Assembly (NCBI RefSeq): GCF_016908395.1 | Contig: NZ_JAFBDU010000001.1 | Coordinates: 186,001-250,000, forward strand | Origin: Metabacillus crassostreae | GTDB lineage: Bacteria > Bacillota > Bacilli > Bacillales > Bacillaceae | DNA length: 64,000 bases | Direction: 5' to 3' | Shown here: in pieces, positions 32,261 to 41,401 of the stretch | Layout: every line of letters begins with the position of its first letter | How positions within the stretch are numbered: position 1 is the stretch's first letter | The notes under the pieces: model-generated | Told to the model about the DNA's origin: nothing | The model's input: only the letters and a program-made list of their open reading frames with translations | Databases searched by the model: none | Position numbers and translations under genes: made by a program

Positions 32261-33337
32261 ATGAAACTGAGCAAATTATTAATAGGCACAACAATTATAT
32301 CTCAAATCGTTTTTTTAGGAGGTTGTTCTGAAGAGGCAGCAGCTTCTTCTGGAGAAATTGTTCTTAATGTACTTGAAGCAGGGAAAGAAGTAACCGAATA
32401 TTATGGAAAAGCTACGATCAAAATGTATTCAGAAGATGAAGAAACTGAACAAATAGAAATTGAAGAATTTGTCGCAAAAAATGGTCAAAGAAAAGTAATC
32501 ACAACAGATTTGAACAATAATCATCAATCATTTGCCTATAATACTGGTGATAAGTTAATTACATTTGATGAAAGCACACAACAAGCTATAAAAATTGATC
32601 TAAAAGGTGAAGATCTACCAACAAGTAATACGCAAAAAGAACAACTTATCAATTTATTAGATGGAATGAAGAAAACTCATAGCTATGAAGTAGTTGGTGA
32701 AGAAACAATAAGTGGGATAAATACGTATCATTTAAAAGCTACACCAAAAACTGAGGATTCAATTCTTGGGACAATGGAATTTTGGGTTGATAAAAAAACT
32801 TGGTTTATGATGAAAACAGTTACGACTACTGCTGATATCACGTCAGAAATTGTTTACAAAAAAGTAGATTTTTCTCCAGACTTTTCAACGACAACCTTTG
32901 AAGTTACATTGCCAGAAGGAATTGAAGCATTTCCGTTAGATACAGAAATGAATAGTCAAACAGGTACAATTAAAGAAGCTGAAAAAGCAGTGGAAAAAAA
33001 GATCCTTGCATTTTCTGAGGATAAAGTAAAGATAGAATCAATAGACTGGCAAGAGATAGGTGGAGAGATCAATAGAACTGAAGTAAATATGATGTATGCT
33101 GATAAAGACAAATCTACTCCTGCTTTTTTAGTATCAGTATTTCCAACTCCAACAGGTGAAGGAATGGACATTCAAAAATCAAAATGGATGGTTCGTGGTC
33201 ATCATGCGGAATATATGGAGGAAATTAGAGCAATTAGTTGGGATGAAGATGGACTTCGATATAATGTGATGATCAATAATCCAGATCTAAGTATTGAAGA
33301 AGTTATAAAGTGGACAGAGGATATGGATTATCAGTAA
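32261..33337 (+). CDS. LolA/RseB-like lipoprotein
   Basis: The 358-residue protein has the lipobox LGGC (Cys22). Residues 30-230 have the curved-sheet pattern of outer-membrane lipoprotein-sorting/MucB-RseB folds, as in sporulation protein YdcC: EVTEYYGKATIKMYSE, EEFVAKNGQRKVIT, GDKLITFDE, GINTYHLKATPKTEDSILGTMEFWVDKKTWFMMKTVTT and FSPDFSTTTFEVTLPEGIEA. A second domain (about 235-358) has no family I know. In operon with the kinase it may be an envelope sensor or ligand carrier (inference). Confidence 0.8.
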   Translation: MKLSKLLIGTTIISQIVFLGGCSEEAAASSGEIVLNVLEAGKEVTEYYGKATIKMYSEDEETEQIEIEEFVAKNGQRKVITTDLNNNHQSFAYNTGDKLITFDESTQQAIKIDLKGEDLPTSNTQKEQLINLLDGMKKTHSYEVVGEETISGINTYHLKATPKTEDSILGTMEFWVDKKTWFMMKTVTTTADITSEIVYKKVDFSPDFSTTTFEVTLPEGIEAFPLDTEMNSQTGTIKEAEKAVEKKILAFSEDKVKIESIDWQEIGGEINRTEVNMMYADKDKSTPAFLVSVFPTPTGEGMDIQKSKWMVRGHHAEYMEEIRAISWDEDGLRYNVMINNPDLSIEEVIKWTEDMDYQ

Positions 33338-33370
33338 ATTGACTTTGTCAATGAGAAGGCAGGTGTGATC

Positions 33371-35077
33371 ATGATTCCAAGTTTAATAGAAGTAATTGTG
33401 TATATATTAATTGGTTGTTGTATCCAGCTAAGTGGGGCTTTAATAGGGAAACATTATAAAAAGCTTGGTATAGCAACAGAGCTTTTTCTAGGTATTAGTG
33501 CAATAGGATATGTGTTTTATGCATATCCCTTTTTAAATAGCTTTATTTATCTAGCACTTCTTTCTAGTAGTTATTTTACCTTGATCACACTTACTTCCGG
33601 GCGAAAAAAGTATGAAGAAATAATAATAGAGATTAATAATTTACAGGTACAAGAAATTGAATTACAGAGAGATGTAAGAAGGATTTTATTAGATATAACA
33701 ATATCACTTATGGTTTTCTTTTTCGCTATATTATTTTTAGTGCTAGGACCTAAAGATAGCCCGTTAAAATTTTTTATTATAATAAGTCTTTTCACAGCCA
33801 TTGCTGAAATGGTGAAACGAGTTTTCACATACTTTCAGGTAAGGGTATTTTATGAACAGCAAAACAATACACTTTTTATTGTTTCAAAATATGACTCAAG
33901 AAGGTTTACTCTGGAAGACTGTACACTTGCTCAAGTAGAGTCTAAAGTTGATGTTTTAAAATTGCATCCATTCTTAACTCTATTTATGACAAATACTGAT
34001 TTTACGACGAGCTTACATAGAGTTTTAAAACTAACATTACCAGGGGAAACTATTTATCTATCAATTAAAGAACTAAACAAATTTAAAGATATATTAAAAG
34101 AAAATAGTCAGCTAGAAGAGCATGAACAAATCAAGGTTCTCCCTTTTTATCATAAAAAGAATTTAAAAAGGCTATCAGGTAAACTTTATTTTGCTGCAAC
34201 TATTAAGGGTGTTTCTGCTTATTCTGGAGTATTATTGCTTTTGTATTATTTGAAAGCTCCACCTTTGATCATGATAGCTGTTGTTTTACTTTATTGGCTA
34301 TTAAATTTATATTTATCTGATCGTGTGTTAAAAATTGCGATGGATGCAAAAAAACTTGATAATCATGAAATAATTTCTTTAGCAAATAAGATGTGTGAAC
34401 GAGCAAAAATTAAAAAAGTTGAAATCTATGAAGCAGAATCATTAGAATTTAACGGACTTGCAACAGGAATGAATATTGGTAGAGCGATGATCACCTTTAC
34501 ATCTTCAACATTGAAACTACCTTTACATGTTATTGAAGGAATTCTTGCACATGAACTCATTCATGTGAAAAAAAGGGATGTAATGTGGGGACAAATTTGG
34601 CGCGCAGTATATCTATTAATGCTTCTTATATTTGTTTTGACTATTCAAAAACATGTTACAAATATTGATGATTATAAGATACCATTGTTTTTTGCAATTT
34701 GGTTTTTGATGATATTTTATCCGATTTATCAGTCATTCGTTTTACAATGGATGGAGGTAAGAGCAGATCATTTGGGTTCTACATTAGTAGATAATAGAAA
34801 CGCACAGATGGCTGAAAGTCTAAGAATCCTCTCAACCGAACAGGATAAAGCACTTAATAAATCGATTTCTTATAGTTTATCAGATGCAGAACAGAAAAAG
34901 GAAGCTTCTTCATTGGAACGTGATAGTTGGATATGGCGTTTTATAGAATTTCAATTTATGGCACATCCTCCAATGTATTGGCGTGTTCAATCTTTAATAG
35001 AAAATGATAAAGGATGGGGGAAATTGATACTAAAACGTTGGGCTACTGATCGTATAAAAGAGTCTTTTACAAAATAA
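33371..35077 (+). CDS. M48-type membrane metalloprotease
   Basis: ATG 33371 is used (AAGGCAGGTG upstream); a GTG two codons earlier is possible. The 568-residue protein has several membrane helices, then a zinc motif HELIH (394-398) in EGILAHELIHVKKRD. The downstream EVRADHLGS supplies the third ligand, as in M48 peptidases; NGLATGMNIGRAMITF is the usual strand before the helix. The long, helical N-terminal half (1-320) is not a standard HtpX. It is last or next to last in the two-component operon. Confidence 0.8.
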   Translation: MIPSLIEVIVYILIGCCIQLSGALIGKHYKKLGIATELFLGISAIGYVFYAYPFLNSFIYLALLSSSYFTLITLTSGRKKYEEIIIEINNLQVQEIELQRDVRRILLDITISLMVFFFAILFLVLGPKDSPLKFFIIISLFTAIAEMVKRVFTYFQVRVFYEQQNNTLFIVSKYDSRRFTLEDCTLAQVESKVDVLKLHPFLTLFMTNTDFTTSLHRVLKLTLPGETIYLSIKELNKFKDILKENSQLEEHEQIKVLPFYHKKNLKRLSGKLYFAATIKGVSAYSGVLLLLYYLKAPPLIMIAVVLLYWLLNLYLSDRVLKIAMDAKKLDNHEIISLANKMCERAKIKKVEIYEAESLEFNGLATGMNIGRAMITFTSSTLKLPLHVIEGILAHELIHVKKRDVMWGQIWRAVYLLMLLIFVLTIQKHVTNIDDYKIPLFFAIWFLMIFYPIYQSFVLQWMEVRADHLGSTLVDNRNAQMAESLRILSTEQDKALNKSISYSLSDAEQKKEASSLERDSWIWRFIEFQFMAHPPMYWRVQSLIENDKGWGKLILKRWATDRIKESFTK

Positions 35078-35104
35078 TCATATAGTGATAGAGGGGGTGT
35101 AGTA

Positions 35105-35257
35105 ATGTTTGCGAAAATCTTCTTTATTATTGGTGTGTGCTTATTTCCTATTGGTATTTATCTTACTTCTCTTTCAATTATAGGTTTGCTTTTAAGTATA
35201 ATAAGTGGATCGTTTATCTTCTTTAGTGCACCGTTGCTATCGTGTAGTGTAGATTGA
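35105..35257 (+). CDS. Tiny membrane protein, 50 aa
   Basis: AGAGGGGG lies before the ATG, 27 bp after the M48 stop. The product has two hydrophobic helices (FAKIFFIIGVCLFPIGIYL and SIIGLLLSIISGSFIFFSAP) and a short CSVD end. It is likely the last gene of the operon; a terminator follows. Confidence 0.6.
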   Translation: MFAKIFFIIGVCLFPIGIYLTSLSIIGLLLSIISGSFIFFSAPLLSCSVD

Positions 35258-35295
35258 CTTAAGATAAAAAAGGTGTGTAATAGAATATCTTTTTA

Positions 35296-35325
35296 AAAAA
35301 ATCTCCGATAATGGAGGTTTTTTTG
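35296..35325 (+). terminator. Terminator of the two-component operon
   Basis: AAAATCTCC and GGAGGTTTT arms, short loop, TTTTTTT. Confidence 0.85.
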
Positions 35326-35557
35326 TTAACTGTAAATATATTTGGCTTACTTTGCGATTTTTAAATGCCTTTTGATTTACCAAATAATTCTGTAGTTTAG
35401 CTGTAACATTTAATTCAATACATGAACATAGAAACAAACAGCAACTTTCATTTTAATAGATTTTAGTATAAGATATATATATAAGGTATTAGTACCAACT
35501 ATTAATTTTATTAAATAATAGGCTATGTTAAAGGTTAATGTTGATTTTTAGCACTTT
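35326..35557. other. Gene-free AT-rich stretch
   Basis: No gene supported. TATATATATAAGG lies near 35470. The repeat element begins at its right end. Confidence 0.4.
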
Positions 35558-35706
35558 GTTGATTGGAAGTGAATATATGAGACTCCTGCTTAGAGAAGCG
35601 TGTCAAAGGGAGACCCCACAGGCGCGCAGCTTACGAGGAGGCTCCCGGACCTAGGAAAAGAGGTACTTTTTTCCCGGGAAAGCGAATGCCTGTAACGGAA
35701 ATCAAC
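35558..35706. repeat. GTTGATT...AATCAAC repeat element, 149 bp
   Basis: Ends GTTGATT and AATCAAC are inverted; the inner part has GAGACTCCTGC, GGGAGACCCCACAGGCGC, GAGGAGGCTC and AGCGAATGCCTG. Outside, ACTTTGTTGATT and AATCAACAACAAAGT extend the symmetry. It is unusually GC-rich for this region. This is a well-preserved member of a dispersed Bacillaceae intergenic repeat family; an eroded copy lies at 7501. Confidence 0.75.
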
Positions 35707-35776
35707 AACAAAGTTTAACAGAGCCGAATAATAAAAAATATCCTGATACTGTAAGTGAGAGAAGGGAGTATGAATG

Positions 35777-37018
35777 ATGAAGAAAAGAGTTGTCATTACA
35801 GGAGTGGGAGCCGTTACACCAGTAGGGAATGATGTTGAAACATCTTGGAACAATATAAAAAATGGTGTTTCAGGTATTGCACCTATGAAAAGAGTAGATA
35901 CAGAAAAGTTTAATGTAAAGGTAGCAGGTGAAGTGAAGAACTTTGATCCTGCTGAATATATTGATTATAAAGAAATTAAAAGAATGGCTCGCTTCACTCA
36001 TCTAGCTATTGCAGCTAGTAAAATGGCCATTAAAGATGCAAATGTAGAGATTGGGAAAAATGTATCAGCAGAGCGTGTGGGTGTTTGGATTGGCTCTGGA
36101 ATTGGTGGACTTGATGAATTCGAGGAACAGCACAAGCGCTTTTTAGATAAAGGTCCAAGACGTGTTAGTCCTTTTATTATCCCAATGTTTATCCCTGATA
36201 TGGCTTCAGGAAGAGTTTCGATAGAATTGGGTGCAAAAGGAATAAATAATTGTTCAGTAACTGCTTGTGCATCAGGAGCAAATTCAATAGGAGACTCTTT
36301 TCGGGTTATCCAAAATGGTGACGCAGATATGATGGTAACAGGTGGAGCAGAAGCTGCTATTACAGATATGACTATTTCAGGATTTGCCAATATGACTGCT
36401 TTATCTACTAATTCAGATCCTCATACAGCAAGTCGTCCTTTTGATAAAAATCGTGATGGGTTTGTTATTGCTGAAGGAGCAGGAACGCTTATATTAGAAG
36501 AGTTAGAACATGCCCTTGCAAGAGGTGCACAGATTTATGGAGAGTTAGTTGGTTATGGAGCAACAGGTGATGCTTATCATATTACAACACCTGCACCAAA
36601 TGGTGAAGGTGGACAACGTGCAATGAAGCTAGCGTTAAAGGATGCTAGTCTGTTAGCAGATACAGTAGACTATATTAATGCTCATGGCACAAGCACACAT
36701 TACAATGATTTATATGAAACAATGGCAATAAAAGAAGTTTTTGGTGAGCATGCCTATCAATTAGCTGTTAGTTCGACAAAATCAATGACAGGACATTTGC
36801 TTGGTGCTGCAGGTGCAATTGAAGCAATCTTCTCGTTATTAGCGATTAAAGAGGGGATACTTCCTCCAACAATTAATTACGAAACGCCAGACGAAGAGTT
36901 GGATTTAGATTATGTAACAAATGGTGCAAAGCAAGCAAATATTAATGTTGTGTTATCTAATTCACTAGGTTTTGGTGGACATAATGCGACATTGATATTT
37001 AAGAAATTTGAAAAATAA
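35777..37018 (+). CDS. Beta-ketoacyl-ACP synthase II (FabF-type)
   Basis: The second of two adjacent ATGs (35777) is used; GGGAG precedes both. The 413-residue thiolase-fold enzyme has the active-site Cys164 in [11 protein letters not shown], the first His in [14 protein letters not shown] and the second in [14 protein letters not shown], plus the [11 protein letters not shown] end. It elongates acyl-ACP with malonyl-ACP. Standing alone, outside a fab cluster, it is probably an extra FabF copy (FabF or a YhfB-like paralogue cannot be separated by eye). Confidence 0.92.
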   Translation: MKKRVVITGVGAVTPVGNDVETSWNNIKNGVSGIAPMKRVDTEKFNVKVAGEVKNFDPAEYIDYKEIKRMARFTHLAIAASKMAIKDANVEIGKNVSAERVGVWIGSGIGGLDEFEEQHKRFLDKGPRRVSPFIIPMFIPDMASGRVSIELGAKGINNCSVTACASGANSIGDSFRVIQNGDADMMVTGGAEAAITDMTISGFANMTALSTNSDPHTASRPFDKNRDGFVIAEGAGTLILEELEHALARGAQIYGELVGYGATGDAYHITTPAPNGEGGQRAMKLALKDASLLADTVDYINAHGTSTHYNDLYETMAIKEVFGEHAYQLAVSSTKSMTGHLLGAAGAIEAIFSLLAIKEGILPPTINYETPDEELDLDYVTNGAKQANINVVLSNSLGFGGHNATLIFKKFEK

Positions 37019-37027
37019 GAAAGATGT

Positions 37028-37066
37028 AAAGTCCAGTTAAATCATTGATAAAACTGGACTTTTATC
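37028..37066 (+). terminator. Terminator after fabF-type gene
   Basis: AAAGTCCAGTT and AACTGGACTTT arms, then TTATC. Confidence 0.85.
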
Positions 37067-37149
37067 TTTCTATGTGTCGTTTTCACGCTTTGATAGTTCT
37101 AAAGTATAGTCCTTTAAAGACATCTATTAAAACGAATAAACATGAGTAA

Positions 37150-37572
37150 TTATATTTTAGGAGAAGGATAATCACAATACTCTATTATAGTGCCTTCTGT
37201 GTCTGCAGGATTTAAATAAATTAATCTCCTGCCATGTTTGTTAGTCCTAAGGGTATCTTCTAATACACGTATTCCTTGTGCTTTTAGGTATATAATGGCA
37301 TCGTCTAAATTTTCTACTTTGTATGCGATATGGTGAACACCTTTTCCCTTTTGCTTAATAAATCTTGCAATCGGTGAAGTGGTGTTATTTGTTGGTGATA
37401 ATAGTTCAATTCTTTCACCATCTAAATCAATAATCGCAATTTCACTTTCAACGCCTTTTGCATGACTTGTGTAGCGATCTATTAATGTAGCATCAAGAAT
37501 TTTCATATAAAAGGACAAGCTACTTTCTAAATCACGGACTGCTATCCCTATGTGATCTAATTTTTTTCTCAT
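37150..37572 (-). CDS. VOC protein, methylmalonyl-CoA epimerase-like
   Basis: The 140-residue protein has the epimerase pattern: LDHIGIAVRDLESSLSFYMKIL (first metal His), GERIELLSPTNNTTSPIARFIKQKGKGVHHIAYKVENLDDAI (His and Glu ligands) and EGTIIEYCDYP. Methylmalonyl-CoA epimerase interconverts the two methylmalonyl-CoA isomers; other VOC enzymes look alike, and no mutase lies nearby. It starts 12 bp after its upstream partner on the minus strand. Confidence 0.8.
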   Translation of the reverse strand: MRKKLDHIGIAVRDLESSLSFYMKILDATLIDRYTSHAKGVESEIAIIDLDGERIELLSPTNNTTSPIARFIKQKGKGVHHIAYKVENLDDAIIYLKAQGIRVLEDTLRTNKHGRRLIYLNPADTEGTIIEYCDYPSPKI

Positions 37573-37584
37573 GTTTACATGCTC

Positions 37585-37893
37585 CTAATCAGTGTTTTTC
37601 TTTATATTACTTATTTCCTCTGATACAACAAATGCTAGATCTTCATTGCCAAAAAGAGATAATACATTCAGTAATGTTTGATCTGGAATTTCTCCAGCTT
37701 CCTCCTTTGACACCGTTAAATCTATTGCTTGTTTTAAAGCAGGGTTTTGTTGTTGATTTGGATATGCTTTTACATATATTTCATAAGGATCAAGACTATG
37801 ATTTACACACCATTGTGCAAAGATTAAGATCATCATATTCTCGTCTTTTTGATAGTTTTCTATTATTTTATTTTCTACATCTTTAGAATTCAC
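37585..37893 (-). CDS. Hypothetical protein, 102 aa
   Basis: AAGGAG lies before the ATG. The product is acidic and helical (NKIIENYQKDENMMILIFAQWCVNHSLDPYEIYVKAYPNQQQNPALKQAIDLTVS), without a signal or membrane segment. I do not recognise a family. It is first of a two-gene unit with the epimerase-like gene; a long perfect hairpin lies in its 5' region. Confidence 0.7.
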   Translation of the reverse strand: MNSKDVENKIIENYQKDENMMILIFAQWCVNHSLDPYEIYVKAYPNQQQNPALKQAIDLTVSKEEAGEIPDQTLLNVLSLFGNEDLAFVVSEEISNIKKNTD

Positions 37894-37915
37894 ATTTAAA
37901 TCTCCTTTAGAACAT

Positions 37916-37955
37916 ATTCAGGTAGGTTATAAATATCTTTATAACCTACCTGAAT
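37916..37955 (-). promoter_or_regulatory. Perfect 18-bp inverted repeat in the 5' region
   Basis: ATTCAGGTAGGTTATAAA, TATC, then the exact complement. It lies about 20 bp before the start of the 102-aa gene. Neither side has a poly-U run, so it is not a plain terminator; it may be an operator or an RNA hairpin that controls translation. Confidence 0.6.
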
Positions 37956-38155
37956 TTATTATACCTGAAAATAGGTTAGTTCATAAGGATTACTATTAAG
38001 TTAGCATTTTTTCGTTTGATACCAATGCAGGTTTTCGGCTTGTATACTCATAAATGCTATGAAAATCAACATCGATTCATAATCTTAAAATAGGCATTCA
38101 CCTCTGTAAGATTATCTACATATGTTGTAAGAAATAGGCTTGAAAGGGTGATTTG

Positions 38156-39253
38156 ATGAGTGGAAAGGTTCGTCATTATTACGCTGGAGGTAATACAGCA
38201 AAAGGTTTTTACAGTCTTTATGATTCTGCTTTAGATGATTTAGAGCGTTTATATATTTTAAAAGGTGGACCTGGTACTGGAAAATCCTCATTGATGAAAA
38301 GAATCGGAAATGCAATGGAAGAGAAGGGGATAGATGTAGAATATTTACATTGTGCATCAGATACAAACTCGATTGATGGTGTTATATTAACAAATGAAAA
38401 AATCGGTGTTGTTGATGGCACACCACCACATATTATTGAACCTAAGGCACCTGGAGTAATTGAAGAATATGTAAACTTAGGTGTAGCTTGGAATTCACAG
38501 CAGTTAATAAAAAATAAAGCTGAAATACTTAAGCTCAATGAAAATATTGCTCTTAAATTTGAAGCAGCTTATGAAACATTTGCTGAATCATTGAGTGCAC
38601 ATGATGATATAGAAGATATATATATATCGAATATGGATTTTACTAAAGCTAATGAATTGACAGATAAGCTAATTTCTCAATTTTATGGAGAAGCTTTCCT
38701 GAAAAAAGAGTCAAAAATTAAACATAGATTTTTAGGTGCAGCTACTCCAGATGGAGCAGTAGATTTTATTCAAAATTTAACAGAGGATATAGAGAAACGT
38801 TATTTTATTAAAGGTAGAGCGGGATCAGGTAAATCTACCATGCTTAAAAAAATTGTTGCAGCTGGTGAGCAAAAAGGCTTTGATGTAGAAGTATATCATT
38901 GTGGCTTTGATCCAAATAGTCTCGATATGGTCATACTTCGCGAAAGAGGTATAGCTATTTTTGACAGCACAGCACCACATGAGTATTTTCCTGATCGAAA
39001 CTCTGATGAAATTATTGATATGTATGAGTCTTGTATAACTCCAGGTACTGATGAAAAATTCGCATCAGAAATACAAAGAACAACAAAAGCTTATAAAGAT
39101 AAAATGAAAGAAGCGATTGGTTATTTATCAGAAGCGAAGAAATTAAGAGATGAATTAGAGTCTTATTATATAGAGGCGATGGATTTCAAAAAGGTTGAAG
39201 AAATTCAGCAAAATCTTTTAAGTGAAATTGAGATATTACTCAAAGAAAAATGA
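38156..39253 (+). CDS. Tandem P-loop ATPase-like protein (PRK06851 type)
   Basis: The ATG 38156 follows AAAGGGTG. The 365-residue protein is an internal duplication. Half one has Walker A GGPGTGKSS (37-45), VEYLHCASDTNSIDGVIL and VVDGTPPHIIEPKAPG. Half two has GRAGSGKST (220-228), VEVYHCGFDPNSLDMVIL and IFDSTAPHEYFPDR. Both halves end in similar helices (LKFEAAYETFAESL, KAYKDKMKEAIGYLSEAKKL). This double-ATPase layout is known in Bacillus hypothetical proteins, but its role is unknown. It is cytoplasmic and stands alone, with its own terminator. Confidence 0.82.
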   Translation: MSGKVRHYYAGGNTAKGFYSLYDSALDDLERLYILKGGPGTGKSSLMKRIGNAMEEKGIDVEYLHCASDTNSIDGVILTNEKIGVVDGTPPHIIEPKAPGVIEEYVNLGVAWNSQQLIKNKAEILKLNENIALKFEAAYETFAESLSAHDDIEDIYISNMDFTKANELTDKLISQFYGEAFLKKESKIKHRFLGAATPDGAVDFIQNLTEDIEKRYFIKGRAGSGKSTMLKKIVAAGEQKGFDVEVYHCGFDPNSLDMVILRERGIAIFDSTAPHEYFPDRNSDEIIDMYESCITPGTDEKFASEIQRTTKAYKDKMKEAIGYLSEAKKLRDELESYYIEAMDFKKVEEIQQNLLSEIEILLKEK

Positions 39254-39257
39254 TAAA

Positions 39258-39290
39258 TAAAGACGGATGATTTTTCATCCGTCTTTAATT
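39258..39290 (+). terminator. Bidirectional terminator
   Basis: AAAGACGGATGA/TCATCCGTCTTT with a four-base loop, between two convergent genes. Confidence 0.9.
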
Positions 39291-39348
39291 AAGCAAATGA
39301 AGTGAAATAGAGCCATGCAGTTGAGTTAGTAAAAATTTCTTATAATGT

Positions 39349-40026
39349 TTAATAATAATATTCTGCGGTTAAATTTGCTTCTATTGAAATGTCCCTTTGT
39401 TGAATTGGAGGCGTGTCATGAAGGTTTGTTTCAGCAGTGAAAGAATACATAACATCTCTTAAAGGTTGAGGTGAAGAATTTTCGGTTATTTTTATTGGAA
39501 TCGTATTAATAGTAACACCCATTTGCTGACCAAGTGATATTGCTTTTAATGTTGCTTGTTTTAACGCCTTTTTCAACGCTTTATCATAATAATAATTTTC
39601 ATTAGAAAGAGAAAATTTTAAGCCTTCAGCAATATTTGCTCCGCTTGAGACTGCGACTTTATAAACTTCTCCGATTAAATCTAAATCGAATAAAGTTACT
39701 TCAAGAATATGACTTATTTTGTAGCCTGTAAGAACATTTTGCTCATCGACATATTGATAAAGCGGTTGTATTGTATAGGAAATTGTTTGGATCTGGTTAT
39801 TGCTAATTCCACTTTTTCGCAGTGAAATTATTACGTTATTTGTAATAATTGAATTTTTATTTTGTGCTTTTATTACATCTTGATCTTCAGTTATAATCCC
39901 TAAAGTAATGGATGATTTATCAGGCTTTGTTGTTATAATACCTTTACCTTCTACTGTTAATTTTCCTTTGTGATGTTTATCATTAAAGGGTAATGAAGAT
40001 TTTAAATAATATGGTCGAATAGCCAT
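39349..40026 (-). CDS. SIMPL-domain protein (DUF541)
   Basis: The 225-residue protein has the DUF541 pattern: GKLTVEGKGIITTKPDKSSITLGIITED, ISLRKSGISNNQIQTISYTIQPLYQY, YKISHILEVTLFDLDLIGEVYKVAVSSGANIAEGLKFSLSNENYYYDKALKKALKQATLKAISLGQQMGV. There is no signal peptide, unlike many relatives. The family (E. coli YggE, human SIMPL) has no settled function. It has its own unit on the minus strand. Confidence 0.88.
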   Translation of the reverse strand: MAIRPYYLKSSLPFNDKHHKGKLTVEGKGIITTKPDKSSITLGIITEDQDVIKAQNKNSIITNNVIISLRKSGISNNQIQTISYTIQPLYQYVDEQNVLTGYKISHILEVTLFDLDLIGEVYKVAVSSGANIAEGLKFSLSNENYYYDKALKKALKQATLKAISLGQQMGVTINTIPIKITENSSPQPLRDVMYSFTAETNLHDTPPIQQRDISIEANLTAEYYY

Positions 40027-40152
40027 CCAGTTATCTCCTTTTTAGCACATATTTAATAGGGTTTTCCCTTTAAATAGGCATTAAATTTCTTATTAATGGC
40101 AACATTATTGAAGTAATGGTACTATATGTACGTTAGAAGGGAGTTTTTATTC

Positions 40153-40422
40153 ATGGAAAAGATTGAAGTAGGCGAAGTATTTACAATTACAGATGAACAA
40201 GGTCAAGAAAATGAAGTAGAAGTGTTAGCTGCAATAACTCTAGAAGACACAGATTATGTAGCAGTAGGGTTTGTTGATGATATTCAAGATGAATCTGAAG
40301 AAGATATTGATGTTTTCTTTTTAACGGTTGATGAAGAGGGAGACTTTTCACCAATCGAAAGTGATGAAGAATTTGAAAAGGTTTCATCTGCTTTTGAAGA
40401 TTTAATGGAAGAAGAGGAATAG
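40153..40422 (+). CDS. DUF1292 acidic protein
   Basis: The ATG 40153 has GAAGGGAG upstream; the frame opens at 40126 before that site. The 89-residue, very acidic protein (EVGEVFTITDEQGQENEVEVLAAITLEDTDYVAVGFVDDIQD, then many Asp/Glu) fits DUF1292/YrzB-like. The stop codon lies within a small GGGG/CCCC hairpin (40420-40439). Confidence 0.8.
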   Translation: MEKIEVGEVFTITDEQGQENEVEVLAAITLEDTDYVAVGFVDDIQDESEEDIDVFFLTVDEEGDFSPIESDEEFEKVSSAFEDLMEEEE

Positions 40423-40464
40423 AGGGGAGAACCCCTCTACTATTCTCCAAATCAGCATTATATT

Positions 40465-41358
40465 TTATTTGGTGCGTATATAACTTTTTATTTCCGTTCC
40501 CCTCACAATATAACCTAGTCTTTCAAGATGCTTACGAATTCCACTTCGTTCCCAAGTTCTCAGTAATGTATGTTCAAGTGTCTTCTTTGGGTAAAAGATA
40601 CCGATAGAAGATAATTCCTCAAAATCCATTCCCGATTGTACATGTTTAGAAATGATGTCATCGCGTTGATCAATGATGGCTAAATAATCACTCATGCTCC
40701 TTGTGAATTCAGTTTTTGTGAATACACCTTTTTGATGACCAGTAATATAAACATCAGCATCAAGGTTTAGTAGACGCTGTCCTGAGCGAACAAAATCTTC
40801 AATGTCACCGTCTGTTCCATTATACCAAGGACCAAATGATGTCATATCATAATCTCCTGTATAAACTATACCTATATCAGGGAAATAGGGACAGGCAAAT
40901 CCCTTTGTGTGTCCGGGAGTATGTAATAAGATCATGTTTACATCACCCAAATTGTACTGTTTTTCATATTCGTATGTTCCATTAATACTTAAAAGAGAGG
41001 TAATCCATTCGTCAGGAATTGTTTTTTTCCATTGATCAACACCTTCTTTTCCCCATTCCTGAAAAATCCCATTTTCTTTTGCTACATTTTCAATAGATGA
41101 AACAGTTTCAAACTCTATCGGATTAATCCATTTTTCAGTGTTAGGAAAAAGGTAATTATGACATGTGTGATCGGGATGATAATGTGTATTGATGATCAAA
41201 TTCATACTATGCTTTTGCTCGAGATTTTCAAGGGCTCTCGGATCTGCACCAGTATCAATTAACACTTTTTCAGCACCATCGATAAATAAGCTTCTAGAAA
41301 AAGGCACTTTACTGTCATTAGGGCCTTCAATTATTTTAATCGGACCGATCTGTTTCAA
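40465..41358 (-). CDS. Metallo-beta-lactamase-fold hydrolase
   Basis: The TTG at 41358 is the start because GGAGGGG lies 6 nt before it; a TTG at 41373 is part of that site. The 297-residue protein has THYHPDHTC (HxHxDH-like), the second-shell His in LLHTPGHTKGF, YTGDYDMTSFG (Asp) and VYITGHQKG. It is a zinc hydrolase of the glyoxalase II-like superfamily with unknown substrate. A TetR-type palindrome lies in its promoter. Confidence 0.85.
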   Translation of the reverse strand: MKQIGPIKIIEGPNDSKVPFSRSLFIDGAEKVLIDTGADPRALENLEQKHSMNLIINTHYHPDHTCHNYLFPNTEKWINPIEFETVSSIENVAKENGIFQEWGKEGVDQWKKTIPDEWITSLLSINGTYEYEKQYNLGDVNMILLHTPGHTKGFACPYFPDIGIVYTGDYDMTSFGPWYNGTDGDIEDFVRSGQRLLNLDADVYITGHQKGVFTKTEFTRSMSDYLAIIDQRDDIISKHVQSGMDFEELSSIGIFYPKKTLEHTLLRTWERSGIRKHLERLGYIVRGTEIKSYIRTK

Positions 41359-41401
41359 GAATATCCCCTCCAAGTTGAATCATAAAATATCACAATAAAT
41401 G

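Noticed and set aside
35590-35853. Minus-strand open frame of 87 codons across the repeat and the fabF start
   Set aside because: It lies in a known-type repeat element and antisense to fabF, and has no ribosome site.
35998-36390. 130-codon minus-strand frame inside the FabF-type gene
   Set aside because: Shadow of a highly conserved coding region; its composition mirrors the sense codons.
40420-40439. Terminator at the end of the DUF1292 gene
   Set aside because: The GGGG/CCCC hairpin is good, but no T-run follows, so it is not called as a terminator.
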